Shown here: piece by piece, positions 1 through 7,948 of the stretch
Layout: each line of letters begins with the position of its first letter
Position numbering within the stretch: position 1 is the first letter of the stretch
DNA from: Oceanobacter sp.
GTDB taxonomy: Bacteria > Pseudomonadota > Gammaproteobacteria > Pseudomonadales > Oceanobacteraceae
Direction: 5' to 3'
Length of the DNA: 64,000 bases
Assembly: GCA_002733645.1 (NCBI GenBank)
Contig: NVWL01000013.1
Span: 1-64,000, forward strand
The notes under the pieces: model-generated
The model's database searches: none
The model's input: the letters and a program-made list of their open reading frames with translations, nothing else
What the model was told of the DNA's origin: nothing
Program-made: the position numbers and the translations under genes

Positions 1-137
1 TAACTTCGATCAACGCCCCTGTCAAAAGCTTAATAGTCTAAAGCGTTACAAGACTCACGCGCACGACTGCATGGATGCAGGAGGTAGGGCGACGCAGGAA
101 GCCAAAGCCGAGCACTACTGCATTAATCAGAGGTGCC
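1..137. mobile_element. Right part of a small inverted-repeat element, copy A
   Basis: This stretch matches the right part of the complete element at 5828-6104. Shared blocks include TAACTTCGATCAACGCC at the left, CTAAAGCGTTACA-GACTCACGCGCA, and the terminal 20 bp CTGCATTAATCAGAGGTGCC at 118-137. Relative to the second copy it carries extra internal sequence at about 18-35 and a further block of about 50 bp at about 67-113, so the copies are divergent variants. No open reading frame for a transposase is visible in it. The base quartet after the end is CTAG (138-141). The left end lies outside the window, so length and duplication of the target cannot be judged. Confidence 0.75.
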
Positions 138-1149
138 CTAGCAATGGGATCAAATGATCTAACACTCTTTGCGGAGGAATATCACGATAACAAGGCGGCT
201 GTATTTCACCGTCATCTGGTTGCAAACATTGTTTAGACAAACATGGCGCACAAGCTCGCTGGCTTCTCATCACTTCCACTTGAGGACCAGACACCCCAGT
301 TAAGGTCGCGTCGGTTGCACCGTAGATCGCTACCGCCGGTACCGATAAAGACGCCACCACATGAGATAGCCCGGTATCAACCCCCACCACAGCACTGGAA
401 TGTGCAAGCCACGCATTTAATGCATTCAACCCCATTTTAGGCAGCACTATGGCACCAGCAATGCCATCAGCGATTCGACCCGCTCGCGCTTTTTCCTCAT
501 CATTCCCCCAAGCAAGTACCACACTTGAGCCTTGCGCAGTGACCTTCTCTGCTAACTCTCGCCAATAAGCTTCTGGCCATAGCTTGGTATCCCACGTCGT
601 TCCATGTAAGAACACCCAGTAATTCCCCTCAATATCAGGCCGATTCCAGCGACTGCGATCCACACCGTAATTTTGACCTTCCGGGACAGAGTAGTTCAGA
701 ACTTGAGCGAACAAATGGCGAACTCGCTCGATGGCGTGAGTCCCTTTGGCAATAGATTGCGGAAACTGATAAGCCTTAGCCGCCAACGATTCACGCGCGC
801 TGTGGCTATCAAGCCCAAACCGAGGACCTTTTGCCATGCGCGTGATTACGGCACTTTTGAGCAATCCTTGGGCATCCAAAACGATATCGTACTCTTCCGC
901 TCTGAGTGTCTGATAAAAGGCCTTCATTTCTGCACGAGTGTCTTTTTTAGTCAGGCTCTTACGCCAGCGACGCCAAGCAACAGGAATCACTTTAGTGACG
1001 GCAGGATGCCAAGTGGGAATATCGCGAAACCCCTCTTCCACTACCCAGTGAAATTCAATATCAGGGCATTGCTGAAATGCATCTTGCACCGCTGGCAACG
1101 TATGAAATACATCGCCTAAAGAAGAGGTTTTAATCAATAATACTTTCAC
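127..1149 (-). CDS. waaC: Lipopolysaccharide heptosyltransferase I
   Basis: Predicted glycosyltransferase family 9 enzyme that adds the first L-glycero-D-manno-heptose to Kdo of the lipid A core on the cytoplasmic face of the inner membrane. The N-terminus MKVLLIKTSSLGDVFHTLP is the classic WaaC/WaaF opening. DAQGLLKSA (92-100), HGTTWDTKLWP (182-192) and VGVDTGLSH (255-263, nucleotide-sugar site) are visible. The length of 340 residues is normal. The start is GTG at 1147-1149. The stop codon and the last three codons (G-H-L) lie inside the terminal inverted repeat of the element at 1-137, so the natural C-terminus was probably slightly altered by the insertion. It is divergent from the gene at 1212. 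WaaF is the alternative, but the N-terminal match favours WaaC. Confidence 0.9.
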   Translation of the reverse strand: MKVLLIKTSSLGDVFHTLPAVQDAFQQCPDIEFHWVVEEGFRDIPTWHPAVTKVIPVAWRRWRKSLTKKDTRAEMKAFYQTLRAEEYDIVLDAQGLLKSAVITRMAKGPRFGLDSHSARESLAAKAYQFPQSIAKGTHAIERVRHLFAQVLNYSVPEGQNYGVDRSRWNRPDIEGNYWVFLHGTTWDTKLWPEAYWRELAEKVTAQGSSVVLAWGNDEEKARAGRIADGIAGAIVLPKMGLNALNAWLAHSSAVVGVDTGLSHVVASLSVPAVAIYGATDATLTGVSGPQVEVMRSQRACAPCLSKQCLQPDDGEIQPPCYRDIPPQRVLDHLIPLLGHL

Positions 1150-1211
1150 AATTCAGTACCCGACCAGAGAGCGCGAACTTTACCGCACCATTAGGATGAG
1201 CGCCAATGTGA

Positions 1212-2225
1212 TTGCTACACGATGAATATCTACATGTCATTGCGACCAAGAGCATTACCAGCGAGAATACGCGCTTTTATCACCTCGTACTGTGGACGTT
1301 AATTGTGCTGAAATCGTGGAAATTCTGGGTCGGCTGTGCGCTATTCATCGGATTGATATGGCTAGTTGAAAACAGTATCGGCTGGCTCAGCATCCTTCAA
1401 AGCTGGCAGGCCATTCCACCCCAGTCGCTAGGCATAGCATTACTTCTGATGTTAGCTAGCTATCTGCTCCGTGCGGTACGTTTCTATGATTTCTTTCAGC
1501 CTCAAGTGAAGGGCGCATTTGCCCCATTATTACGCATCACGGTGCTTCACAACTTTTTCAATAACATGCTCCCCATGCGCAGTGGCGAGGCTGCCTTTCC
1601 TGTATTAATGAAAACGCGCTTTGGGATTCCTTTTAGTCACTCAGCCCCAGCCTTGTTATGGCTGCGTCTATTGGATCTCTATGCACTATTAGCCCTCGCC
1701 TTTATCAGTTTGCAGGTGTTAATTCCTTGGGGAATCGAGATTCGTACCCTATTAGCGGTTGCCGTTGTACTCGCACCACTCGTTGCACTGCTCATTCAAA
1801 ATCAGTTGCGACGCTACCTTGCCAGTCGTCAAGGCTGGAAACTGAAAGCGGCAGAGTTAATGGCAGCATTGCCAGAACACCCGGCTACCTTTATTCGCGC
1901 CCTCTTCTGGACCTTTATTAACTGGGTACTCAAACTGGCCGTGTACAGCTGGTTATTGCAGGTATTCACCGGGCTGGATTTACACAAGGCATGGACAGGG
2001 GCCACCACCGGTGAATTGAGTTCGGTGTTGCCCATCCATGGCGTCGCAGGCGCTGGTACCTATGAAGCTGGTGTACTCGCGGGCTTAATTCCTTGGGCCG
2101 TTGATCAAAAAGTGGCACTAGCGGCGGCGGTCAATTTGCATTTATTTGTTCTTGGCACGACCTTCGTTTTAACGGCGTTACTGGTTTTAGCAACACAGGT
2201 ATCCACCAGAGAAAACACACCTTAG
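1212..2225 (+). CDS. UPF0104/AglD-type (lysylphosphatidylglycerol synthase TM-like) membrane protein
   Basis: Polytopic inner-membrane protein of the lysylphosphatidylglycerol synthase transmembrane/UPF0104 family, members of which are often found with GT2 enzymes and are proposed to handle lipid-linked sugars. About seven or eight hydrophobic segments are visible. The family-like stretches HNFFNNMLPMRSGEAAFP (about 116-133) and GELSSVLPIHGVAGAGTYEAG (near 270) are present. The assigned start is TTG at 1212 with no convincing ribosome site; GTG at 1308 is an alternative that would remove a poorly conserved leader. The stop is 5 bp before the GT2 gene, so this is probably the first gene of a four-gene operon to 5809. 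The exact substrate is unknown. Confidence 0.75.
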   Translation: MLHDEYLHVIATKSITSENTRFYHLVLWTLIVLKSWKFWVGCALFIGLIWLVENSIGWLSILQSWQAIPPQSLGIALLLMLASYLLRAVRFYDFFQPQVKGAFAPLLRITVLHNFFNNMLPMRSGEAAFPVLMKTRFGIPFSHSAPALLWLRLLDLYALLALAFISLQVLIPWGIEIRTLLAVAVVLAPLVALLIQNQLRRYLASRQGWKLKAAELMAALPEHPATFIRALFWTFINWVLKLAVYSWLLQVFTGLDLHKAWTGATTGELSSVLPIHGVAGAGTYEAGVLAGLIPWAVDQKVALAAAVNLHLFVLGTTFVLTALLVLATQVSTRENTP

Positions 2226-2230
2226 GGGCC

Positions 2231-3445
2231 GTGGTTGTTTTACCGCCCCTCAGAATTAGGTATCATCGCGCTCCATATCAAACTAGACACAGCGTGGTAT
2301 CCACCTTGACTGAGGCAAAGCACTCCAAGCCTTCCATCTCGATTGTTATTCCTATGTACAACGAGATTGAGAATGTAAAACCCATGGTAGCTGCAGTTCA
2401 TGAAGCACTGTCGGCGTATCAGGGCCCTTGGGAGCTTCTGGTGGTTGACGACGGCAGCACTGATGGCACTCCGCAAGCTTTACAGCGTGAATCAGACGAA
2501 TACGGCAAACATGTGCGAGTTGTTGAGTTGCGTCGTAACTTTGGTCAAACCGCTGCTATGCAGGCCGGTATTGATGAAGCTCGTGGGTACTTGATTGCCA
2601 CACTGGATGGCGATTTGCAAAATGACCCTGCCGATATTCCTCGTATGGTTGATCACCTAATCGAACACGATCTTGATCTACTCACCGGCTGGCGTAAAAA
2701 CCGTAAAGACGATTTGTTTTTACGCAAAATTCCATCTCGTATTGCCAACCGCTTGATCGGAAAAATTACGGGTGTACGAATCAATGACTACGGCTGTTCA
2801 TTGAAAGTTTACAAATCTTCCGTGATCAAACAGGTTCGTCTGTATGGCGAAATGCACCGCTTTATTCCTGCTTGGGTTGCTGCCGTTGTGCCACCAAGTC
2901 GTATTGGCGAGATTGTGGTCAACCACAACGCACGTATTGCTGGGGAATCAAAATACGGTATTTCTCGTACCTTCCGTGTGATTCTTGACCTGCTATCGGT
3001 CTACTTCTTTATGCGCTACCGCGCTCGTCCGGGACACTTCTTTGGTTCGATTGGATTAGCGCTAGGTTCAGTCAGCTCGCTGTTACTTGTGTACTTAGGT
3101 TTCGTTAAGTTTGCCCTAGGTGAAGACATTGGCAGCCGCCCGCTCTTCTTGATTGCCATTGTTTGCTTAATTGCATCCATGCAATTCCTAACAACCGGCG
3201 TGTTGTCTGAACTGATTTCGCGAACTTACTTTGAATCATCGAAGCGTGAAAATTACGTTATTTACCTGCGCGACGATGCGATTCCTGTAGATGACGATGA
3301 CTGGTCAAACCCTGGCGACATCACGAGTGCATCGTCAGATAATGACGCCTCTACGTCAGACAGTGACGCCTCTATGTCAAACAGTGACGCCTCTATGTCA
3401 AACAGTGACGCCTCTATAGACGAGCCAGACAACCGCGTAAGCTAA
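2231..3445 (+). CDS. GT2 glycosyltransferase, polyprenyl-phosphate sugar synthase type
   Basis: Family 2 glycosyltransferase of the DPM1/ArnC/GtrB type, which moves a sugar from a nucleotide donor to polyprenyl phosphate at the inner membrane. The catalytic domain shows SIVIPMYNE (36-45), VVDDGSTDGT (71-80), TLDGDLQNDP (124-133, metal-binding DxD-like) and GCSLKVYK. Two C-terminal membrane segments follow at about 273-333. The final 40 residues form an acidic Asp/Ser tail from an in-frame 21-bp repeat. The GTG start at 2231 gives about 30 residues before the domain; a start near 2294 (GTG) is plausible. The following ArnT/PMT-type enzyme is the likely consumer of the lipid-linked sugar. Confidence 0.88.
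   Translation: MVVLPPLRIRYHRAPYQTRHSVVSTLTEAKHSKPSISIVIPMYNEIENVKPMVAAVHEALSAYQGPWELLVVDDGSTDGTPQALQRESDEYGKHVRVVELRRNFGQTAAMQAGIDEARGYLIATLDGDLQNDPADIPRMVDHLIEHDLDLLTGWRKNRKDDLFLRKIPSRIANRLIGKITGVRINDYGCSLKVYKSSVIKQVRLYGEMHRFIPAWVAAVVPPSRIGEIVVNHNARIAGESKYGISRTFRVILDLLSVYFFMRYRARPGHFFGSIGLALGSVSSLLLVYLGFVKFALGEDIGSRPLFLIAIVCLIASMQFLTTGVLSELISRTYFESSKRENYVIYLRDDAIPVDDDDWSNPGDITSASSDNDASTSDSDASMSNSDASMSNSDASIDEPDNRVS
3329..3421 (+). repeat. In-frame 21-bp tandem repeat in the GT2 gene tail
   Basis: One degenerate 18-bp unit (3329-3346) is followed by three 21-bp units at 3347, 3368 and 3389, the last two identical, and a partial unit from 3410. Each unit encodes seven residues of the type ASMSNSD. 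Because 21 is a multiple of three, copy-number change would lengthen or shorten the acidic tail without a frameshift. Confidence 0.9.
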
Positions 3446-3453
3446 GGCACCCC

Positions 3454-5061
3454 ATGAGCCGCCTCTCAGTATTAAAAGCTTCACCATTGTCGATACCCTT
3501 GTGGCTGCTCGTGTTTGTCGTCGTGATGATGACACTTAACCTCAATGGTTATTTGCTGTTTGATCATGACGAAGGCGCATTCAGCGAAGCGACACGCGGC
3601 ATGTTTGAGCGTGGAGATTTCATCACCACGTATCTCAACGACCGAGTGCGATTTGATAAGCCGATTCTCATTTATTGGCTACAAGCTGCATCAATCGCTG
3701 TCTTCGACACCGACATTTGGGCGTTTCGTCTGCCATCAGCCTTAGCCGGTATTTTATGGGTACTCGCAATATTTGGGTTTACCCGCAAGGTTCTTGATCA
3801 ACCTGCCGCAGTGGCTGCTGCCCTATTTGCCAGCACCGCTCTTGGCGTGAATATGATTGCTCACGTTGCCACGGCTGACGCACTGCTCAACATGCTTTTA
3901 GCAACCACCTTGCTGTGCATGTACCTCTACTCCCAATCGCCGTCACGATGGCTGTTAGTCGCCGTCTACACCCTGATGGCCCTAGGCACGCTCACCAAAG
4001 GGCCGGTCGCAGTTGCCATTCCAACCATGGTGGGTGCACTATTCTTTCTGACCAGCGGCTACCGCAAAGAATTTATTCAAGCCATGTTTTACATACCTGG
4101 CTGGATCTTGTTCCTGCTGATTGCAGCACCTTGGTACATCCTGGAATACATGGCCCAAGGCCAAGATTTTATTGATGGCTTCTTTTTAAAGCACAACGTC
4201 AATCGCTTTAATAACGCGATGGAAGGCCACGACGGCGGTTTCTTATTTTACCCCATGGTATTGCCATTTTTGCTCGCGCCTTTTGGTGGCCTACTGATTC
4301 GAATACTGCCGAGCGTTAAAACCATCTTTACAGGCGGCGACACCTTAAACCGCTTTCTTTGGATATGGTTTTTAGTAGTACTCATTCTATTTAGCCTCGC
4401 CAGTACCAAGCTACCGCATTACATTCTCTATGGTGTCACGCCACTGATTATTCTAATGGCGCGGTACCGCAGCTGGTTACAGAGCCGAATTCTCGCGGGT
4501 ATCTTCCCGCTCATGTTCTTTGGGTTATTAATCGCCTTCCCGTTAATTATCCCGATCATTGAAGCGCGCTTAACAAATCCAATCGAAATTGCCACCGCTC
4601 AACGCGCTCAAGATTTTTTTAATTACGACTTTGTCGTAATCGCTGCTATCGCGGGCTTCATCGCGTTAACACTCATTATCTGGCGTCGCTTTAGCCCTTG
4701 GTTCTCTCTTGTTGCTATTGGGGTTTTGCAGGCACTGCTGGTCTGGTTTTTATTCGTGCCCACTTACAGTGATACTCAGCAGCAACCGGTATGGGAAGTT
4801 GCGATGTTTGCTAAAGAACTAGACAAACCCATAGTCACTCAATCCATTGATATGCCCAGCTTCAACGTGTATCTCGATAAAGTTACTGAGCGTCGTAGCC
4901 TAAAACCCGGAGAAATTGGCTTTGCGCGCGAAGATCGATTAAAAAAAGTGAAACACGAATTTGATGTCCTGTTTCAGTCTGGGCCTCTCCTCATAATTCA
5001 GCGCCCTTCGCTGTTAAACACAGAATCGAAAGCGCAGCCGGAGCAACAGAATGCGAACTGA
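3454..5061 (+). CDS. ArnT/PMT-type integral membrane glycosyltransferase
   Basis: GT-C fold glycosyltransferase of the PMT/ArnT group (GT39/GT83), which uses a polyprenyl-phosphate sugar on the periplasmic side of the inner membrane to modify lipid A or another envelope acceptor. The first periplasmic loop carries the catalytic acidic motif DHDEGAFSEATRGMFERGDF (37-56) and FDKPILIYW (67-75), matching ArnT's acidic loop and F-K-P-P-L-x-Y-W. At least ten hydrophobic segments follow, with a C-terminal soluble tail from about 440. The length of 535 residues is normal. It starts 8 bp after the GT2 gene and overlaps the PAP2 gene by 11 bp. Whether the sugar is aminoarabinose cannot be told, because other arn genes are not present here. 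Confidence 0.85.
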   Translation: MSRLSVLKASPLSIPLWLLVFVVVMMTLNLNGYLLFDHDEGAFSEATRGMFERGDFITTYLNDRVRFDKPILIYWLQAASIAVFDTDIWAFRLPSALAGILWVLAIFGFTRKVLDQPAAVAAALFASTALGVNMIAHVATADALLNMLLATTLLCMYLYSQSPSRWLLVAVYTLMALGTLTKGPVAVAIPTMVGALFFLTSGYRKEFIQAMFYIPGWILFLLIAAPWYILEYMAQGQDFIDGFFLKHNVNRFNNAMEGHDGGFLFYPMVLPFLLAPFGGLLIRILPSVKTIFTGGDTLNRFLWIWFLVVLILFSLASTKLPHYILYGVTPLIILMARYRSWLQSRILAGIFPLMFFGLLIAFPLIIPIIEARLTNPIEIATAQRAQDFFNYDFVVIAAIAGFIALTLIIWRRFSPWFSLVAIGVLQALLVWFLFVPTYSDTQQQPVWEVAMFAKELDKPIVTQSIDMPSFNVYLDKVTERRSLKPGEIGFAREDRLKKVKHEFDVLFQSGPLLIIQRPSLLNTESKAQPEQQNAN

Positions 5062-5809
5062 TACTCTGCTTCATGCCACCGCAATGGCGCTCTTACTCGC
5101 CGCCGCCGTTATTGCATCACAAGGCACCAATGAAAGTGTATTTCTGTGGTTTAACGCTGAGTCACAAGTTTTGCCGGCTTGGTTCTGGAGCAACATGACG
5201 TTTGTGGCAGATACTCTATTTGCTGTGGCCGTCATAGGCACCGTGGCTAGCCGTGCTCCGCACATGTTCAACACTGCGTTTGTCCTATTAATTACCGGTA
5301 CTGCGTTTGTTCATGGTCTGAAGTTTTTATTAGAAATTCCACGCCCTCCGGCCGTGCTTGATCCTGACGTATTTAACGTCATTGGTCCGGTGGTTAAAAA
5401 CCACGCATTTCCTTCCGGGCACTCATTCACAGCACTTGCCACCGCGGGTTTAATCATGGTTTATACCCGCAGCATACCCTGCGCGGTGGCAGTACTCGTG
5501 ATTGCTTTGGTTGCCGCCGCTAGCCGGGCGGCTGTCGGCGCTCACTGGCCTCTGGATATTTTAGTCGGCTCAGCCAGTGGGTTGATATTTGCCGCATTAG
5601 CAAAATACTTAACAGAGTCACAGTGGTGGCTACAAGGTGAAAAGCTAGAGCGCTTTACCGCTGCGTTACTCACCATTACTTCCGTCGTTTTAATTTTCCA
5701 TCAGAGTAAGTACCCGGATACCCAATTTCTGAGCATTGGTGGCGGTGCTATTGCGACCCTTTGTCTTACTCGCTACTGGTCTAATCTAGTGAAGCAGATG
5801 CGGAAGTGA
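5051..5809 (+). CDS. PAP2-family membrane phosphatase
   Basis: Type 2 phosphatidic acid phosphatase, probably acting on lipid-linked phosphates such as undecaprenyl diphosphate, or dephosphorylating lipid A, at the periplasmic face. The three signature blocks are intact: KFLLEIPRP (91-99), PSGH (121-124) and SRAAVGAHWPLD (158-169). Six hydrophobic segments fit the family. It starts with ATG inside the end of the preceding gene, so translation is probably coupled, and it closes the glycosyltransferase operon. LpxE/LpxT-like lipid A phosphatase or phosphotransferase are alternatives. The recycled carrier from the two upstream enzymes is a sensible substrate but this is inference. Confidence 0.88.
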   Translation: MRTDTLLHATAMALLLAAAVIASQGTNESVFLWFNAESQVLPAWFWSNMTFVADTLFAVAVIGTVASRAPHMFNTAFVLLITGTAFVHGLKFLLEIPRPPAVLDPDVFNVIGPVVKNHAFPSGHSFTALATAGLIMVYTRSIPCAVAVLVIALVAAASRAAVGAHWPLDILVGSASGLIFAALAKYLTESQWWLQGEKLERFTAALLTITSVVLIFHQSKYPDTQFLSIGGGAIATLCLTRYWSNLVKQMRK

Positions 5810-5827
5810 GCCAATTATCTTAACTAG

Positions 5828-6104
5828 GGCACCTCTGATTAATGCAGAGAAGGCTGCGGCTTTCAGGAAAATGGCAGTTCAAGGCGCTACTTTGAAGGCA
5901 TGGCGGGTCACGTCAAAAAGTAGCAACGTAGAAATGGTGTTTTCCTGTAAGCCCCTGTTTATAGGTAGTGAGGGGCGTGGCCTGTAGACACTTTATATCT
6001 TTGTTGTTGACCTTATTAAGGACCCGCCATTAACTTCGATCAACGCCTCGATCTAAAGCGTTACAGGACTCACGCGCAGCACTACTGCATTAATCAGAGG
6101 TGCC
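5828..6104. mobile_element. MITE-like element with 20-bp terminal inverted repeats, copy B
   Basis: A 277-bp element bounded by perfect inverted repeats GGCACCTCTGATTAATGCAG (5828-5847) and its complement (6085-6104). It has no coding frame of note, so it is probably a non-autonomous derivative of an insertion sequence. An internal dyad GCTACTTT/AAAGTAGC lies near 5888-5930. The quartets beside it are CTAG on the left (5824-5827) and TTAA on the right (6105-6108). Both fit the YTAR target used by some IS5-family elements, but they differ from each other, so no intact target duplication is seen. It has the same orientation as copy A at 1-137. It fills almost all of the gap between the PAP2 gene and hipA. 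Confidence 0.8.
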
Positions 6105-6106
6105 TT

Positions 6107-6164
6107 AAGTGCTTTATATTGCACTTTTTATATCTTAAGAGTAATAATAGTGCATTAAAATGCA
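6107..6164 (+). promoter_or_regulatory. Palindromic operator candidates upstream of hipA-hipB
   Basis: Two dyads lie between the element and hipA: AAGTGC-8 nt-GCACTT at 6107-6126 and TGCATT-AA-AATGCA at 6151-6164. They share the half-site core TGC/GCA and are one to two helix turns apart, as expected for a HipB-type dimeric repressor that represses its own operon. The region is AT-rich and must hold the promoter, although no single -35/-10 pair is convincing. Confidence 0.5.
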
Positions 6165-6179
6165 TTACCGAATGAGCCT

Positions 6180-7574
6180 ATGGAAACCTTAACGCTTCAG
6201 ACTTACCTTGATGGTCATTGGCAGGATGCCTGCGAACTCTCTTTCTATGAGCCTGAAAAAGGCCGTCACGGACGTGTGAGTCTAGAATACAACGCTTCAT
6301 ATGTAGCAAAACACCAAAGCAATTTAGCGGCGCGTGTCAGTATGCGTTATCCCATCGATTTCTTCCCACATGAATGTGATACATGGCCTGCTTTCTTGTT
6401 TGATGTTATGCCAATGGGGGCTGGTCGTCGTTATTGGTTACAGCGTGAAAACCTCAGTGATGGCGCTCAGCAGGATCTGCATTTGTTGCGGTTAGGGTCG
6501 CGTTCGCCTATCGGTAATTTGAGAGTCAAAGAGAGTTGTTTAGGTAGTGAGGTTACTCCTCTTGGTTTTTCGATGGCGGATATCCTTTCGCGCGATACCC
6601 ATTTTCTAGACTACGCCCGTGAAAATGGTGCCGCTGTCGGTGGTGCATCAGGGGCCGGCGGTGATGCGCCTAAATTCCAGCTGATTCGTGGCCAAGATGG
6701 ACTGTATTATCCCGAAGCCTCGTTACCTGATAGTGATGCATCCGAATTTTTTCTCGTTAAATTCCCGCGTCAAAGTTCTAGCCAAGGTTCTAAGCAAGGC
6801 CGCCCTCTGGCGTCGGATATTTTAGTGCTAGAAACTGAAGCGGCCTATTATCGAATCGCTAAATACCTTGGTTTAAATGTTGTGGGTCATCCCGGCTATG
6901 CAACCAATCAATCTGAATCAGCAGGCGTGAATTATTTTGCTGCTGATGAAGAGAAGCACATCACCACACCTAGCCTTTGGTTGCCTCGCTTTGACAGATT
7001 GAAAGGTGTAGACGGTATGTATCGCTGCGCCATCGAGTCACTCTACTCGCTGGTTGGCAACACAGAGCCGGGCGCATCGGTACCACATCGTATTTATTTA
7101 AAACAACTCGCGGATGATTGGAGAGATGCTGATCAAGGGGATGAAATAGAGGAGTTGGTTATTGAGTATTTGCACCGCGATCTTCTCAATATCCTATTGG
7201 GAAATAGCGATAATCACGGCCGTAACACCTCAATTATTCGTTGGCGTAGAGGCTTGCAATTGGCGCCTATTTACGATTTGGCGCCAATGGTATTGGATGA
7301 CTCTGGCATTACTCGCACTAGTCGCTGGAGTAATGAGAATGAACTGGGAGGGCGATATGATTGGCGTGGAATTTGTACGGAAGCCAGTGCCGCCACCCAA
7401 GTTAATAGCGACGCTTTGTGGAGTGGTCTTTGTGATTTTGCCAAAAAATTGGCCCCGTTAAAACGTTTAGCTGAGGAGTGTGACGTTCCGCATGAAGTAC
7501 TTAATCATCACGTGGCTAGTTTAAATTTATCTGGCACTGAGGAGCGCTTAAAAACATGGGGTCTGTTGCCATGA
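6180..7574 (+). CDS. hipA: HipA-family serine/threonine kinase toxin
   Basis: Toxin kinase of the HipA family; characterised members phosphorylate glutamyl-tRNA synthetase or related targets and cause growth arrest. The glycine-rich loop GGASGAGGDAPK (154-165) corresponds to the loop holding the autophosphorylated serine. VKFPRQ (193-198) supplies the ATP lysine. The catalytic loop GNSDNHGRN (341-349) and metal-binding IYDLAPM (364-370) are intact, so the enzyme should be active. The length of 464 residues is in the normal range. It overlaps the downstream HTH gene, so the order is toxin first, the reverse of the E. coli hipBA operon. ATG at 6180 was chosen because it follows the operator region directly. 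Confidence 0.88.
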   Translation: METLTLQTYLDGHWQDACELSFYEPEKGRHGRVSLEYNASYVAKHQSNLAARVSMRYPIDFFPHECDTWPAFLFDVMPMGAGRRYWLQRENLSDGAQQDLHLLRLGSRSPIGNLRVKESCLGSEVTPLGFSMADILSRDTHFLDYARENGAAVGGASGAGGDAPKFQLIRGQDGLYYPEASLPDSDASEFFLVKFPRQSSSQGSKQGRPLASDILVLETEAAYYRIAKYLGLNVVGHPGYATNQSESAGVNYFAADEEKHITTPSLWLPRFDRLKGVDGMYRCAIESLYSLVGNTEPGASVPHRIYLKQLADDWRDADQGDEIEELVIEYLHRDLLNILLGNSDNHGRNTSIIRWRRGLQLAPIYDLAPMVLDDSGITRTSRWSNENELGGRYDWRGICTEASAATQVNSDALWSGLCDFAKKLAPLKRLAEECDVPHEVLNHHVASLNLSGTEERLKTWGLLP

Positions 7575-7870
7575 TCGGGATAACCGATATTTCAGATAGC
7601 GAGCTGGCTCACATGTCACGAGCTGAACTGTTGGCTTTGGTCGAGCAATCACTCTCTTCTGGCCAGTTAACGTTTGGTGGCGCTGCCCGTATTTTACGTA
7701 AGCATATCGCGCGTTTAAATCAGCATGAATTTGCGGAATTATGTGGTGTCTCGCGTCGTACTTTGGCAGCGATTGAAATGGACGAAGGTAACCCGACGGT
7801 CAACTCTTTGAATCAGGTGTTCAAACTGTTTGGTTTAGAGCTGGGTCTTCAGCGTATTTACACGAAATAA
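7556..7870 (+). CDS. hipB: HipB-like XRE-family antitoxin/repressor
   Basis: Small Cro/C1-type DNA-binding protein that should bind and neutralise the adjacent HipA and repress the pair. The helix-turn-helix is NQHEFAELCGVSRRTLAAIE (about 54-73), followed by the typical EGNPTVNSLNQVFKLFGLEL. ATG at 7556 has AGGAG about 11 nt upstream. A second ATG at 7571 forms an ATGA overlap with the hipA stop and would give 99 residues; either start is possible. The long N-terminal extension before the HTH (about 45 residues) is larger than in E. coli HipB. No terminator is evident, only a TACGTGC/GCACGTA dyad at 7891-7916 in the convergent gap to the MFS gene. Confidence 0.85.
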   Translation: MGSVAMIGITDISDSELAHMSRAELLALVEQSLSSGQLTFGGAARILRKHIARLNQHEFAELCGVSRRTLAAIEMDEGNPTVNSLNQVFKLFGLELGLQRIYTK

Positions 7871-7948
7871 TAATGAGTACTTGAAGATAATACGTGCTTG
7901 CGCACAGTGGCACGTAAACGCGCTGAAGTAGATCGAATTTAATTCAGC

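Noticed and set aside
243-1119. Plus-strand frames over waaC
   Set aside because: They are antisense shadows of a well-supported heptosyltransferase gene.
7891-7916. TACGTGC/GCACGTA dyad as a terminator between hipB and the MFS gene
   Set aside because: No T run on either side and a 12-nt loop; left as an unexplained dyad.
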